The notes beneath the pieces are model-generated. The model saw nothing but the letters and a program-made list of their open reading frames with translations. It searched no databases and was not told where the DNA came from. A stretch of DNA of 64,000 nt, from contig NZ_BMHO01000001.1 in assembly GCF_014640975.1 (NCBI RefSeq), forward strand, positions 2,366,166-2,430,165. Direction: 5' to 3'. Each line of letters starts with the position of its first letter. The first letter of the stretch is position 1. Position numbers and translations under genes: made by a program. Origin of the DNA: Microbacterium faecale. Lineage in GTDB: Bacteria; Actinomycetota; Actinomycetes; Actinomycetales; Microbacteriaceae. Of this stretch, positions 44,807 to 57,865 are shown piece after piece.

Positions 44807-46714
44807 TCAGTCCCGCGCGAGGCGCGTCCGGATCGTCTCGGCCAGCCCCGGTCCGATCCGCGGCACCACGGCGATCTCCTCGGCGTTCGCCTGCCGCAGC
44901 GCCGCCACGGATCCGAAGTGCCGGAGCAGCGCCCGGATGCGCGCGTCCCCGAGCCCCGGGATCTCGCTCAACACCGACCGGATGTCGCGTCGGCGGCGGC
45001 CGCGCTGATGCCGGATCGCGAACCGGTGCGCCTCGTCGCGCAGTCGTTGCACGAGATAGAGCGCTTGCGAGGTCCGTGGCAGGATCACGGGGTAGGCGTC
45101 CCCGGGGAGCCACAGTTCCTCGAGACGCTTCGCGATGCCCGCGAGTGCGATGTCCGAACGGCCCGCCTCCGCGAGCGCCCGTGCCGCGGCGTTCACCTGC
45201 GGCTCACCGCCGTCCACGAGCAGCAGCTGCGGTGGATACGCGAACCGGCGGCGCGGGGCCTGCTCGGTCACGATGTCCTCCTCGTCACGGACCGCGAGCT
45301 CCGCCGCGGGAACGGGGACGTCGTCGGGGTCGTCGAGGTGGGCGAGGCGGCGCGTGAGGACCTGGTGGATGCTGTCGGTGTCGTCTGTCGTCTCGGCGAT
45401 CGAGAAAGAGCGGTACTGGTCCTTACGCGGCAGCCCGTCCTCGAACACGACCATGGATCCGACGACGTTCGTGCCCTGCAGGTGCGAGATGTCGTAGCAC
45501 TCGATGCGCAACGGAGCCTCGGTCATACCGAGCGCCTCCTGCAAATCGGCGAGCGCCTGCGAGCGGGTCGCGAAATCGGAGGTGCGCTTCGACTTGTGGC
45601 GCACGAGCGTCTGCTGTGCGTTCAGCGTCGCGTTGCGCAGCAGATCCGCGCGCTGGCCGCGCTGAGCGACCTGGATCTCGACCTTGCGCCCGCGCCTCTC
45701 GGCGAGGAACTGCTCGAGCTCGGCGCTGGCCGTCGGCAGCGTCGGTACGAGGACGCCACGGGGAATCGCGGCGGCCTCGGCGTCGCCATAGGCGCGCTGC
45801 AGCACCTGGTCGATCAGCTCGCCGCCCGAGATGTCGAGCTCCTTGTCGACGATGTGCGACCAGACGCCGCGCACCCGACCGCCGCGGATCGCGAACACGT
45901 GCACGGCCGCGTCGAGTTCGTCCTCCGCGACGCCGAACACGTCGAGGTCGACCTTGTCGGAAAGCACCAGCGCGCTCTTGGTGAGCACGGCGTCGATCGA
46001 TTCGAGTCGATCGCGATACGCCGCGGCGGCCTCGAAGTCGAGCGCGGCGGCGGCCTCCTTCATCCGCGCGGTCAGGTCGCGCGTGAAGCGCTCGTCGCCC
46101 CCCTGCATGAAGGCAACGAAGTCATCGACCATCCGGCGGTGCTCCTCGAGCGTGACCGTCATCGAGCAGGGACCGCCGCACTTGCCGATCTGGCCGGGGA
46201 AGCATGGCCGGCCGGACTGCATGGCGCGCTTGTACTGCGCGTCGTTGCACGTGCGAACCGGGAAGACCTTCAGCATCAGGTCGATCGTCTCGCGCACGGC
46301 CCAGACCTTCGGGTACGGCCCGAAATACTTCGCTCCACGGATCCGCCGGTTGCGCGTGACCATGATCCGCGGCGCCTCTTCCCCGAGCGTGACCGCGAGG
46401 AACGGATAGGACTTGTCGTCGCGGTACTTGACGTTGAACGGTGGATCGAACTGTTTGATCCACTGATACTCGAGCTGGAGCGAGTCGACATCGGTGGGGA
46501 CGACGGTCCATTCGACCTTCTCGGCGAGCGTCACCATGCGCCGCGTGCGCTCGTGGAGCGTGTGCAACGGCGCGAAGTAATTCGCAAGACGCTGGCGCAG
46601 ATTCTTCGCCTTGCCGACGTAGAGCACCTTCCCGTCGCCGTCCAGGAAGCGGTACACGCCCGGGTTGGTCGGGATCTCCCCCGCCGCGGGCTTGTACGCG
46701 AGCTGGTCGGCCAT
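44807..46714 (-). CDS. uvrC: Excinuclease ABC subunit C
   Basis: This 635-residue protein has the N-terminal GIY-YIG nuclease ([23 protein letters not shown]). A UVR helix ([27 protein letters not shown]), the RNase H-like C-terminal nuclease ([25 protein letters not shown]) and a tandem HhH at the end ([20 protein letters not shown]) follow. It cuts on both sides of DNA damage. It starts two bases after the uvrA stop. Confidence 0.97.
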   Translation of the reverse strand: MADQLAYKPAAGEIPTNPGVYRFLDGDGKVLYVGKAKNLRQRLANYFAPLHTLHERTRRMVTLAEKVEWTVVPTDVDSLQLEYQWIKQFDPPFNVKYRDDKSYPFLAVTLGEEAPRIMVTRNRRIRGAKYFGPYPKVWAVRETIDLMLKVFPVRTCNDAQYKRAMQSGRPCFPGQIGKCGGPCSMTVTLEEHRRMVDDFVAFMQGGDERFTRDLTARMKEAAAALDFEAAAAYRDRLESIDAVLTKSALVLSDKVDLDVFGVAEDELDAAVHVFAIRGGRVRGVWSHIVDKELDISGGELIDQVLQRAYGDAEAAAIPRGVLVPTLPTASAELEQFLAERRGRKVEIQVAQRGQRADLLRNATLNAQQTLVRHKSKRTSDFATRSQALADLQEALGMTEAPLRIECYDISHLQGTNVVGSMVVFEDGLPRKDQYRSFSIAETTDDTDSIHQVLTRRLAHLDDPDDVPVPAAELAVRDEEDIVTEQAPRRRFAYPPQLLLVDGGEPQVNAAARALAEAGRSDIALAGIAKRLEELWLPGDAYPVILPRTSQALYLVQRLRDEAHRFAIRHQRGRRRRDIRSVLSEIPGLGDARIRALLRHFGSVAALRQANAEEIAVVPRIGPGLAETIRTRLARD

Positions 46715-46716
46715 TG

Positions 46717-49605
<2,889 letters not shown>

Positions 49606-49612
49606 GAGTTCG

Positions 49613-49618
49613 ATCCTA
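49613..49618 (-). promoter_or_regulatory. -10 box of leaderless uvrA
   Basis: On the minus strand TAGGAT is followed after seven bases by the GTG at 49605. No SOS (LexA) box of the usual CGAAC-N4-GTTCG form is visible here, although CGAAC follows the -10. Confidence 0.6.
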
Positions 49619-49640
49619 TTCGAAACTTTGTTCGCGTGGG

Positions 49641-50159
49641 TCAGCGGCGTCCGTGTTTTTTCTGCGAGATTCCGCGCACCAGCATCACAGCCGTCGCCGC
49701 GACCGCGAGAGCGCCGACGGGCGCGATCCACGCGGCACCGCGACCGTCTGCGGCCGGGATCGCGAAGGCGAACAGCGCGGCCGCCTGCGCGACGACCTGG
49801 ACGATGAGGACGCGTCGCGCCGTCGGGATGAGTGCGCGCAGCGCGACGCGTGAGCGGAGGGAGACGACGCCGCTGAGCGTCGCGAGCACATGACCGAGGT
49901 GAAGCGCCGCGACGGCGACGCACGTGTGTCCGAGGTCCGGCGACTGCAGGGTGAGGGCGACCGGGAGCGCGGCGAGCGCGATCCACGCGAACATCGTGCG
50001 CGGGACGATGGCGCCGACGACGGCGGCAACGGCCGCGACGGCGATCCAGAACAGCGGCGCGCCGACCAGCCACACGCCGGCGATCGAGACGCCGGCGCTG
50101 GCCGCACGGATCAGCGCGCCCGGGACGGCGCGCCCGATGAGGAGGACGTCGTCCTTCAT
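49641..50159 (-). CDS. Integral membrane protein of unknown function in the MoxR operon
   Basis: This 172-residue protein has five or six hydrophobic helices and no recognisable motif. It starts with a four-base overlap into the DUF58 gene and ends the operon. In many bacteria a TgpA-like transglutaminase with an N-terminal membrane domain occupies this place, but no catalytic Cys-His-Asp domain is present here. Confidence 0.75.
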   Translation of the reverse strand: MKDDVLLIGRAVPGALIRAASAGVSIAGVWLVGAPLFWIAVAAVAAVVGAIVPRTMFAWIALAALPVALTLQSPDLGHTCVAVAALHLGHVLATLSGVVSLRSRVALRALIPTARRVLIVQVVAQAAALFAFAIPAADGRGAAWIAPVGALAVAATAVMLVRGISQKKHGRR

Positions 50160-51430
50160 CGCCGCCCTCCCGTCCGCGCGCGGGCCAGCGCGGTGAGCGC
50201 GACCACCGGATCCGCGGCCCAGCGCAGTGTCTCGACGCCGGCTTCGGCGAGCCCCGCGAAGATGTCCTCGCGTTCAGCGAGGACGATTCGGAGCGCGAGG
50301 CTCTGCTGCGGAGACAGCCGGCCGCGATCGAGGTCGGGCAGCGTGTCGACCGCGATGACGCGATGACCGGCCGCGCGCCACATCAGCGCGAGCTCCGCGG
50401 CCGCGCCGTCGAAGAAGGTCGACAGTACGGCGATCACGGATCCGTGCGGCACCGGCGGCGTGCGCCGGTATCGACGGTCATCGCCAGCGGCCCCCGTCGC
50501 CGCAATGGCGGTCGTCAGTCGCGCGAGGTGCCGGGATCCCGTCGCGCCGCGCACCGAGCGTCCCCCGGGCGCGAGCGCGTGGTAGGCGACGCGGTCCCCC
50601 ACGGCGATCGCGGCCGAGGCGAGCGACCGGGCGGCTTCGCGCGCGAGGTCAAGCGAGGTCGTTCCCGCGCGCGACAGGTCGTCGCCACCCCACGTAGCAA
50701 CGACCTCGCCAAGGTCCTCCGCGGTGTCGACGGCGAGCACCACGGAGGCGTCGCTGAGCGTGTTGGTGCGGCGCACGAGCAGTTCCCCCGGGCGACGCGC
50801 AGCCCGGGCGGTCGCGCGCCAGTCGACCCTCCGCAGCTCGTCGCCGGGAGCGAACGGGTGGATGTCGCGGAAATCGCCGCCCTGTCCCGGCCGGGAGCCC
50901 TCGTGCGCGCCGTGGAGCCCCGTCAGTCGCGGTGCGAGGGGCAGTCTGGGCAGCATGCGCATCGCGGGGGTGACCGTGCGGCGGGCCGTCGCGGAAACAG
51001 TCTCCCCCGCGAGGCGGGCGCCGTCGCCAGCCGCCGAGCGCCCGATCACGCGGACCGCCTCGACCGGCCCGGAGTGCCCTGGTCGGCTGTCGACGAGGAT
51101 CCTCGACGACACGGGCACGACGACCCGCGTCTTGCGGCGTTCAGCCTGTGTGATCGACAGCTCCGCGATCTCGCCCGCACCGCTCACGACGATCTCCTCG
51201 CGGAGGCGACCCTGATGCTGCTCCGCATGCGGGCGCACCGCGATCGTCAGCGGCTCGACCGGATCCGTCGAGGTGAGGCGCTGCAGGACCGTCCAGAGCG
51301 CGAGCGGCACCGCGAGCGCGATGAGGTCGGGGCGCGCGGTGGCGATCCCGCCGCCGGCAAGCACGATCGCACTGACGGCAGCGATCCGCAGGCTCGCTGA
51401 TGACCGCCAGGCGTCGCCTCGGGTCGTCAC
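50156..51430 (-). CDS. DUF58 domain protein
   Basis: This 424-residue protein has two N-terminal hydrophobic helices, then a beta-rich region, then the DUF58 block [24 protein letters not shown] with a vWA-like continuation (ASVVLAVDT). DUF58 proteins are almost always paired with MoxR ATPases and are thought to form a chaperone-like or envelope-maturation system. The GTG overlaps the MoxR stop by four bases. Confidence 0.9.
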   Translation of the reverse strand: MTTRGDAWRSSASLRIAAVSAIVLAGGGIATARPDLIALAVPLALWTVLQRLTSTDPVEPLTIAVRPHAEQHQGRLREEIVVSGAGEIAELSITQAERRKTRVVVPVSSRILVDSRPGHSGPVEAVRVIGRSAAGDGARLAGETVSATARRTVTPAMRMLPRLPLAPRLTGLHGAHEGSRPGQGGDFRDIHPFAPGDELRRVDWRATARAARRPGELLVRRTNTLSDASVVLAVDTAEDLGEVVATWGGDDLSRAGTTSLDLAREAARSLASAAIAVGDRVAYHALAPGGRSVRGATGSRHLARLTTAIAATGAAGDDRRYRRTPPVPHGSVIAVLSTFFDGAAAELALMWRAAGHRVIAVDTLPDLDRGRLSPQQSLALRIVLAEREDIFAGLAEAGVETLRWAADPVVALTALARARTGGRR

Positions 51431-52392
51431 GACGCGGTTCCCACGGTGGGCGGCACGGCGACCTCACTCACCACCCGCGCGATGATCTGGTCCGGATCGA
51501 CGCCCTGCGCCCACGCCTGCGGCGTGAGGGTGAGCCGATGGGCCAGCGCCGACACCGCAACGCGCTTGATGTCGTCGGGCCGCACGTAATCTCGCGCGTC
51601 GAGCGCGGCGATCGCACGCGACAGCAGCAGGAGCGACTGGGATCCGCGTGGGGAGGCTCCGACCTCCACGTGCTGCGCGTGACGCGTCGCCCGCGCGATG
51701 TCCACGCAGTAGCGGGCGACGTCGGCGTCGACTCGGATCTCCTCGACGGCCGCTTGGAGCGCGCGCAGACCGTCGGCGTCGATGACCGGCGCCACGTCGG
51801 TCTCCTCCTGGCGGCGGTCGAGCCTTCCCACGAGGATGGCCGTCTCGTCGTCGGGATCGGGGTATCCCACCGCAAGGCGCACCATGAAGCGATCGAGCTG
51901 CGCCTCCGGGAGCGCGTAGGTGCCCTCGAATTCGATCGGGTTCGAGGTGGCGATGATGTGGAAGGGCTTCGCGAGGGGGAAGCTCGTGCCCTCCACGGTC
52001 ACCTGGCGCTCGGCCATTGCCTCGAGCATCGCCGACTGGGTCTTCGGGGTCGTACGGTTGATCTCGTCCGCCAGCAGCAGGCCGGTGAAGATCGGACCGG
52101 GGCGGAAGACGAAGTCGGCGGTGTCGGGGGCGAACACGTACGATCCGGTCACATCGCCGGGGAGCATGTCGGGCGTGCACTGCAGGCGCCGGAAGTCCAG
52201 TCCGAGCGCCGACGCGAGGCTGCGGGCGGCCACGGTCTTTCCGAGCCCTGGCACGTCTTCGAACAGGACGTGACCTCCCGCGAGGATCGTCGCGAGCGCG
52301 AACTCGAGCGGTCCGTCCATCCCGACGACAACGGTGCGCACCGCCTCGAGCACGCGGCGTCCGGTCTGCGCGACCTCTGTCGTGGTGGTCAT
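51427..52392 (-). CDS. MoxR-family AAA+ ATPase
   Basis: This 321-residue AAA+ protein has Walker A DVPGLGKT (about 46-53), Walker B LLLADEINR (105-113), sensor 1 ATSNPIEFEGTY and the MoxR-type VGYPD region. MoxR proteins act as chaperones that help assemble enzyme complexes or remodel the vWA partner encoded next to them. The ATG at 52392 overlaps the preceding gene by four bases; a longer frame upstream reads through other genes. Confidence 0.93.
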   Translation of the reverse strand: MTTTTEVAQTGRRVLEAVRTVVVGMDGPLEFALATILAGGHVLFEDVPGLGKTVAARSLASALGLDFRRLQCTPDMLPGDVTGSYVFAPDTADFVFRPGPIFTGLLLADEINRTTPKTQSAMLEAMAERQVTVEGTSFPLAKPFHIIATSNPIEFEGTYALPEAQLDRFMVRLAVGYPDPDDETAILVGRLDRRQEETDVAPVIDADGLRALQAAVEEIRVDADVARYCVDIARATRHAQHVEVGASPRGSQSLLLLSRAIAALDARDYVRPDDIKRVAVSALAHRLTLTPQAWAQGVDPDQIIARVVSEVAVPPTVGTAS

Positions 52393-52844
52393 GAGCGATC
52401 TCCGTCTCTTCGTTCGATTCGATCGAGCGCGTGTTCGATGTCGGCGCGCGTCGCCGTGCGTGTGCAGAGCCTGTCCCAGATGCCGTCGCCGATCGCCGCA
52501 TCCACACGACCCGTCTGGGCGGGGTCGTCGATGTCGATGCCGAGCCGCTCGAGCCGGCGCCGCAGCAGGGCTCGGACGCGCCGCGCGACGATTTCTCCCG
52601 CGACGTCCGTGCGCGGGTTGAAGCCCCATGCGAGCCGCGAGACGGCGGATCCGCGCCATGCCGCCGTGGTCTCGTCCTGCAGTTCGGGTGCCGCTTCGCT
52701 GTCGCGCAGCGACGCCGCGATCACGATCGTCCCGATAAGCACTCCCGCGCTGAGCGCGAACAGCGCTTCGAGTCCGAGCACCCAGAGTGCGACCGTCGTC
52801 GCGGCTGTCGTGATCGCCGCGCCCATCAGTCGTCCGACGGTCAT
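52389..52844 (-). CDS. Small membrane protein in the MoxR operon
   Basis: This 151-residue protein has two N-terminal helices (about 8-47) and a cytoplasmic, arginine-rich C-terminal part. I do not recognise a family. Its place between the DUF4129 gene and moxR, with four-base overlaps on both sides, ties it to this operon. Confidence 0.75.
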   Translation of the reverse strand: MTVGRLMGAAITTAATTVALWVLGLEALFALSAGVLIGTIVIAASLRDSEAAPELQDETTAAWRGSAVSRLAWGFNPRTDVAGEIVARRVRALLRRRLERLGIDIDDPAQTGRVDAAIGDGIWDRLCTRTATRADIEHALDRIERRDGDRS

Positions 52845-53524
52845 CGCCAGACCTCCTCGATCGCCGAGAGGGCGCGGCGGGCGGCGGCGCGTTCACTTTC
52901 GCCGGGGGCGTCGCCGGCGAACCGCACGCGTTCGTACAGGACGAGCAGCGCGCGGACGTCGCCGTCGGCTGCCGTTCGGTGCGCGATGATCCGCAGCGTG
53001 TACTCGGCCGGTGTCTCGCTCACGCCGCGCGTCAGCCCCGCGTCCGTCGCGCTGCGCTCGAGACCCGCCCACGCGGCGACGATGGCGTCGCCCGGATCGC
53101 GATGCCCGTCGATCGCCTCGACGGCGGCGGCGATCCCGCGCCGAAGCGCCGGGGCGGCGCGATCGGGGTCGTCGTCCGCGACGAGGGTGCCTTCCGCGAC
53201 CGCCGAGGACGGGCGAACGGGAAGTCGTTCGCGCCAGGCACGGAGGAGAGCGCGGACGACCCGCGCGATCACGAAGATGACGACCGCCGCGACGAGGGCG
53301 ATGAGGATGAATGTGACGACCGCGGCCGCTCCTCCGTCCCCGGCGTCGTCGGGCGGGGCCAGACCCTCGGGTGGCGCCTGCGTGGGCATCACTGGCGAGG
53401 GCGCGGGCATCGGACCGAACGAGAAGTCGGGCGGATCGAACCGCGCAGCGCCCTGGGTGGCGGCTGCGACCATCGCCAGCACGAGAAGAGCCGTGACGGC
53501 GACGGCGCCGATCCAGCGCCTCAT
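52841..53524 (-). CDS. DUF4129 domain protein
   Basis: This 227-residue protein starts with a signal-like helix. A proline-rich outer stretch (about 30-65), a transmembrane helix (about 70-90) and a cytoplasmic C-terminal DUF4129 domain (DAIVAAWAGLERSATDAG...SETPAEYTLRI) follow. Such domains are often fused to transglutaminases. It is the first gene of a five-gene operon and lies 38 bases downstream of uvrB. Confidence 0.87.
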   Translation of the reverse strand: MRRWIGAVAVTALLVLAMVAAATQGAARFDPPDFSFGPMPAPSPVMPTQAPPEGLAPPDDAGDGGAAAVVTFILIALVAAVVIFVIARVVRALLRAWRERLPVRPSSAVAEGTLVADDDPDRAAPALRRGIAAAVEAIDGHRDPGDAIVAAWAGLERSATDAGLTRGVSETPAEYTLRIIAHRTAADGDVRALLVLYERVRFAGDAPGESERAAARRALSAIEEVWR

Positions 53525-53562
53525 CCGTCTACGGCGATGCTGCGACAGTGCATGCCCTCACC

Positions 53563-55647
53563 CTACGCGTGGCCTGCCTTCTCCATCTGGCGCAGCGCCG
53601 ACTTGAGGTCTTGCAATTCGTCTCGCAGTCGGGCCGCGAGTTCGAACTTCAGTTCCTCCGCCGCATGGACCATCTGCTGGGTGAGGTCCGCAATCGTCTC
53701 CTCGAGCTGCTCCGCGCCCTCCGCGGCGATCCCCTCGTGTTTGCGCACCGGTGTCGCCGTGCGGCCGCGACCGCCGTCCTTGACCCGCGGGTCCCGGCGC
53801 CCCGCGAGCATTTCGGCCGTGTCTGCTTCCTCGCGCGCGAGCGAGTCGGTGATGTCGGCGATGCGCTTGCGCAGCGGCTGCGGATCGATGCCGTGCTCGG
53901 TGTTGTAGGCGATTTGGATCTCACGCCGTCGATCCGTCTCGTCGAGGGCGCGCCTCATCGAGTCGGTGATCCGGTCGGCGTACATGTGCACCTGGCCGGA
54001 CACGTTGCGCGCCGCGCGGCCGATCGTCTGGATGAGCGACGTCTCGCTGCGGAGGAAGCCCTCCTTGTCGGCGTCGAGGATCGCCACGAGCGACACCTCG
54101 GGCAAGTCGAGGCCCTCTCGCAGGAGGTTGATGCCGACGAGCACGTCGAACATTCCCTGCCGCAGCTCGGTGAGGAGCTCCACGCGGCGGAGGGTGTCGA
54201 CGTCGCTGTGCAGGTATCGCACGCGCACGCCGTTCTCATCGAGGAAGTCGGTCAGTTCCTCGGCCATCTTCTTGGTGAGAGTGGTGACGAGCACGCGTTC
54301 GTTCTTCTCCGCGCGCGTGCGGATCTCCTCGAAGAGGTCGTCGATCTGCCCTTCGCTCGGCTTGACGACGATCTCCGGATCGACGAGACCCGTCGGACGA
54401 ATAATCTGCTCGACGACCCCGTCGGCGATGCCCATCTCGTACTTGCCGGGCGTCGCCGAGAGGTAGACCGTCTGCCCGATGCGCTCCTTGAACTCGTCGA
54501 AGCGCAGCGGGCGGTTGTCGAGCGCGCTCGGCAGGCGGAAGCCGTGTTCGACGAGCGTGCGCTTGCGCGACGCGTCGCCCTCGTACATCGCACCGATTTG
54601 CGGCACGGTCGCGTGCGATTCATCGATCACCATGACGAAGTCGTCGGGGAAGAAGTCGAGCAGCGTGTGCGGCGGCTCTCCGGCTGCTCGGCCGTCGAGG
54701 TGACGCGAGTAGTTCTCGATGCCGGAGCAGAACCCGATCTGCTGCAGCATCTCGAGGTCGAAGGTCGTGCGCATCCGGAGACGCTGCGCCTCGAGCAGTT
54801 TTCCCTGCTTCTCGAGCTCCGGGAGGCGCTCTGCCAGCTCCTCCTCGATTGTCTTGATCGCGCGCGCGACGGTGTCGGTGCCCGCCGCATAGTGCGTCGC
54901 GGGGAACACGGCGACGGCGTCGAGCTTCTCGACGACCTCGCCCGTCAGTGGATGGAGCCGCTGGAGCTGCTCGATCTCATCACCGAAGAGCTCAATGCGG
55001 ATCGCGTACTCCTCGTACACCGGGATGATCTCGATCGTGTCGCCGCGAACCCGGAAGTTTCCGCGCGAGAAGTCGACGTCGTTGCGGTTGTACTGCATCG
55101 CGATGAAGTGCCGGATGAGTGCGTCGCGGTCGTAGTGCTCCCCCACCTGCAGGGCGACGAGGGAACGCAGGTACTCCTCCGGCGAGCCGAGGCCGTAGAT
55201 GCACGAGACCGTGCTGACCACGACCGTGTCGCGGCGGCTCAGCAGAGAGTTGGTGGTGGAGTGACGCAGGCGCTCGACCTCGGCGTTAATCGAGCTGTCC
55301 TTCTCGATGAAGGTGTCGGACTGCGGTACATACGCCTCGGGCTGGTAGTAGTCGTAGTACGACACGAAATACTCGACGGCGTTGTTCGGCAGCAGCTCAC
55401 GGAACTCGTTTGCGAGCTGCGCGGCGAGGGTCTTGTTGTGGGCAAGGATGAGCGTCGGCCGCTGGATCCGCTCGATGAGCCACGCCGTGGTCGCGGACTT
55501 TCCCGTACCGGTGGCACCGAGCAGCACGACGTCGGTCTCGCCCGCGTTGATGCGGGCGGCGAGCTCGTCGATCGCCCCTGGCTGATCACCCGACGGTTCG
55601 TAGTCGCTGACAACCTCGAACGGCCGGACGCTGCGTGTCGTCTGCAT
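53563..55647 (-). CDS. uvrB: Excinuclease ABC subunit B
   Basis: This 694-residue helicase-like protein has Walker [11 protein letters not shown], the beta-hairpin region [18 protein letters not shown] in [12 protein letters not shown], and [24 protein letters not shown]. The C-terminal UVR motif is in [31 protein letters not shown]. It verifies damage and recruits UvrC. The ATG at 55647 lies six bases after TACCCT and appears leaderless. Confidence 0.97.
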   Translation of the reverse strand: MQTTRSVRPFEVVSDYEPSGDQPGAIDELAARINAGETDVVLLGATGTGKSATTAWLIERIQRPTLILAHNKTLAAQLANEFRELLPNNAVEYFVSYYDYYQPEAYVPQSDTFIEKDSSINAEVERLRHSTTNSLLSRRDTVVVSTVSCIYGLGSPEEYLRSLVALQVGEHYDRDALIRHFIAMQYNRNDVDFSRGNFRVRGDTIEIIPVYEEYAIRIELFGDEIEQLQRLHPLTGEVVEKLDAVAVFPATHYAAGTDTVARAIKTIEEELAERLPELEKQGKLLEAQRLRMRTTFDLEMLQQIGFCSGIENYSRHLDGRAAGEPPHTLLDFFPDDFVMVIDESHATVPQIGAMYEGDASRKRTLVEHGFRLPSALDNRPLRFDEFKERIGQTVYLSATPGKYEMGIADGVVEQIIRPTGLVDPEIVVKPSEGQIDDLFEEIRTRAEKNERVLVTTLTKKMAEELTDFLDENGVRVRYLHSDVDTLRRVELLTELRQGMFDVLVGINLLREGLDLPEVSLVAILDADKEGFLRSETSLIQTIGRAARNVSGQVHMYADRITDSMRRALDETDRRREIQIAYNTEHGIDPQPLRKRIADITDSLAREEADTAEMLAGRRDPRVKDGGRGRTATPVRKHEGIAAEGAEQLEETIADLTQQMVHAAEELKFELAARLRDELQDLKSALRQMEKAGHA

Positions 55648-55653
55648 GTTCAC

Positions 55654-55659
55654 AGGGTA
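55654..55659 (-). promoter_or_regulatory. -10 box of leaderless uvrB
   Basis: On the minus strand TACCCT is followed after six bases by the ATG at 55647. Confidence 0.5.
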
Positions 55660-55696
55660 TTGCGAACCACTGACACACGAGGCCGGTTCGCGCGAG

Positions 55697-56284
55697 TCAG
55701 CCGGAGAAACGATGCCAGAGCTCGTCCGCCTGGCGCAGCGTCTCGGCCATCGTGCCGCTCGTGTCGATCACGACATCGGCCACCGCGAGACGTTCGTCGT
55801 CGCTCGCCTGACTCGCGACGCGCGCCGTCGCGTCCTCGCGCGTCATGCCGCGCTCGTCGATCATCCGCCGGATCCGCATCTCGGCGGGCGCGTGTGCGAC
55901 GACAACCGCGTCCCACTCCCCCGTGCCGCGCGCTTCGGCGAGGAGGGGCACGTCGTAGATGACGACCGCGTCCGGTCCGGCTTCGCGGAAACGACGCTGC
56001 GATTCGCTCTTGACGGCGGGGTGCACGATCGCCTCGAGCTGCGCCCGCTTGGCCGCGTCGGCGAACACGATGGCGCCGAGCGCGGCGCGGTCGAGGGACC
56101 CGTCACCTGCGACGACGTCGGAGCCGAAGGCCCGCACGATCTCGTCGAACGCGGCCTGCCCCGGCTGTTGGAGATCCCGCACGACCCCGTCGGCGTCCAC
56201 GACGACGGCGCCGTGTTCGGCGAGGCGTCTCGCGATCGTCGACTTGCCGGACGCGATTCCACCGGTCAGCGCGATGAGAGGCAT
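55697..56284 (-). CDS. coaE: Dephospho-CoA kinase
   Basis: This 195-residue kinase starts [15 protein letters not shown], with its P-loop. It has the [13 protein letters not shown] region, [12 protein letters not shown] and [11 protein letters not shown], which are typical of CoaE. It phosphorylates dephospho-CoA, the last step of coenzyme A synthesis. The ATG at 56284 lies six bases after TATCCT and appears leaderless. Confidence 0.95.
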   Translation of the reverse strand: MPLIALTGGIASGKSTIARRLAEHGAVVVDADGVVRDLQQPGQAAFDEIVRAFGSDVVAGDGSLDRAALGAIVFADAAKRAQLEAIVHPAVKSESQRRFREAGPDAVVIYDVPLLAEARGTGEWDAVVVAHAPAEMRIRRMIDERGMTREDATARVASQASDDERLAVADVVIDTSGTMAETLRQADELWHRFSG

Positions 56285-56290
56285 GCGGCC

Positions 56291-56296
56291 AGGATA
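56291..56296 (-). promoter_or_regulatory. -10 box of leaderless coaE
   Basis: On the minus strand TATCCT is followed after six bases by the ATG at 56284. Confidence 0.5.
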
Positions 56297-56324
56297 GACG
56301 GCCGCGATGCGCGGTTCGCGCGGA

Positions 56325-57179
56325 TCAGCACCCGGGAGCGGTGGGGTTCTCCGCGCAGGTCCCGTCGACGAGGTACGACTGCTTCTCATGGATCCGCACG
56401 TCGACGGGGCTGCCTGCCGAGACGATGAACCCGTTGACGGGATACACCCCGAGCGCGCCGAAGTCGACCGTCGCGGAGTAGGAGATCTCGACGGTCACCG
56501 TCGCCATCCCGCGCTCGGCGTAGACGTGGCTCGTGGCGGTCGGGGTGAGCTGCTCCTGCCCGAGCTGCACCCACGTCGGCGCCGGATCCGCGGTCTGCAA
56601 CGTCGTGCCGTCGCCGTAATCGATCGTGAACAGTTCCGGCGTGAACGTCACCGCCATCGGGTGACCGAACAGCTCGCCGCCCACCGTGTGCGGCGCGGCC
56701 GCGATCGCGACGTTCATCGGAGCGCGGGCGATCGCGACACCGAACGGCTCGATCGCCGGGGCGGAGGGCGTCGGCGCGAACGAGGCCACATCACGCCAGG
56801 AGATCTCCGGGATGTCGTCCGGCTCGTCGTCGTCCTCGGGCGGAGGATCGTCGATGCAGCCGGGACCGATCAGGTTCCCCTCGCCGTCGAGGCAGGACCA
56901 CCCGCCGTCGTCACCGTCCGGTGATTCGCCGTCCGGCCTCGGATCCGCCTCCGGCGGCGGCTCGGGCGCCGGCGCACCCGGCCCACCAGGATCGGAGCCT
57001 CCGCCCTCGGTCTCCTCCCCCTCGATCTCGAGCTCGTCGTTCCCATCGCCGTCGCAGAGGCCTGCGAGAACCTGCGCAATATCGCATCCGCCTTCGACGG
57101 GTACGGCTAAGTCATCAGTCGACGACGTCGCGCTCGTCGCTACGACGACCAACAACAGCACGGCGCCGGACCTCAGCAT
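56325..57179 (-). CDS. Secreted PKD-like domain protein
   Basis: This 284-residue protein has a short N-terminal signal-like helix and an acidic, Gly/Pro-rich low-complexity region (about 45-125). A C-terminal beta domain follows with TIDYGDGTTLQT and TATSHVYAERGMATVTVEISYSA, the usual WxDG...H.Y...G.Y.V pattern of PKD folds. The end, CAENPTAPGC, has two cysteines. Relatives with the same architecture occur in Microbacteriaceae without known function. It overlaps the lipoprotein stop by seven bases. It is probably surface-exposed or secreted. Confidence 0.75.
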   Translation of the reverse strand: MLRSGAVLLLVVVATSATSSTDDLAVPVEGGCDIAQVLAGLCDGDGNDELEIEGEETEGGGSDPGGPGAPAPEPPPEADPRPDGESPDGDDGGWSCLDGEGNLIGPGCIDDPPPEDDDEPDDIPEISWRDVASFAPTPSAPAIEPFGVAIARAPMNVAIAAAPHTVGGELFGHPMAVTFTPELFTIDYGDGTTLQTADPAPTWVQLGQEQLTPTATSHVYAERGMATVTVEISYSATVDFGALGVYPVNGFIVSAGSPVDVRIHEKQSYLVDGTCAENPTAPGC

Positions 57180-57688
57180 GAATCATCAGCCGTTTCGTCG
57201 AGATGCGACAACAACATCCCGCCATCGACCGATGCGAACTCCATTTCAAGTCCGAACACCGGGTCCTCACGGGGTTGGTACCATTCCTCGCCATCGAGGT
57301 TGACCTCAATCGACGAATTGTCGACGCACGCTTGCCCTGATACCGTCGCGTGTTCCCCCACGGTGCGGAAGTCGGTCGCGTCAAACGAAAGCACGACCGA
57401 TTCGCCACGCACTTGCATGTTCTTCAGCTCATCGGAGCTCTCCCCCTCATGCAGTTCCGCGAGGTCCCCAGTTACGTACGGGCGAGCACTATCGTCATCC
57501 GTCGGGTCGGCGATGCCGATGTAGGCGCGGAATGTCTCTTCCGCCGCGGCGTACGCTTCTTCTTCGGTCCACGCAGGGTTGGGGTCGGGTTCAGTGGCGC
57601 ATGCGGACAGCGCACCGAGGACGATCGCGAGGGATCCGACTCCCAAAGCTCTGCGCAGCATGCCGAACAGGCTAGAGGAAATCGGCAT
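57173..57688 (-). CDS. Putative lipoprotein
   Basis: This 171-residue protein has a signal peptide ending in the lipobox LSAC, so the cysteine should be lipidated and the protein anchored on the outer face of the membrane. The mature part is acidic, with no domain that I recognise. The ATG at 57688 has GAGG upstream; an ATG at 57661 is possible. It is coupled to the PKD-like gene by a seven-base overlap, which suggests a shared task at the cell surface. Confidence 0.75.
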   Translation of the reverse strand: MPISSSLFGMLRRALGVGSLAIVLGALSACATEPDPNPAWTEEEAYAAAEETFRAYIGIADPTDDDSARPYVTGDLAELHEGESSDELKNMQVRGESVVLSFDATDFRTVGEHATVSGQACVDNSSIEVNLDGEEWYQPREDPVFGLEMEFASVDGGMLLSHLDETADDSC

Positions 57689-57721
57689 CGCGCCTCGAAA
57701 GTTATCCACAGGCGCCCCATC

Positions 57722-57773
57722 ACCTTCCACAAATGCACCATTATTCGGCCGGATAGGTGCATTTGTGGAAGGT
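57722..57773. repeat. Palindromic repeat unit 1
   Basis: Two perfect 18-base arms (57722-57739 and 57756-57773) with a 16-base loop form a 52-base palindrome. The arms are identical to those of unit 2. Confidence 0.8.
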
Positions 57774-57793
57774 CGGGGACGTGGCGTCGCTCT

Positions 57794-57845
57794 ACCTTCC
57801 ACAAATGCACCCAACGACGCAGTTTTTGGTGCATTTGTGGAAGGT
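57794..57845. repeat. Palindromic repeat unit 2
   Basis: The same 18-base arms (57794-57811 and 57828-57845) again enclose a 16-base loop, but of different sequence. The start-to-start distance to unit 1 is 72 bases. The pair fills most of the gap between the secreted hydrolase stop and the lipoprotein start; the genes on both sides are on the minus strand, so it may end the hydrolase transcript. Confidence 0.8.
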
Positions 57846-57865
57846 GGAGCGGCTCAGCGGAGTGC

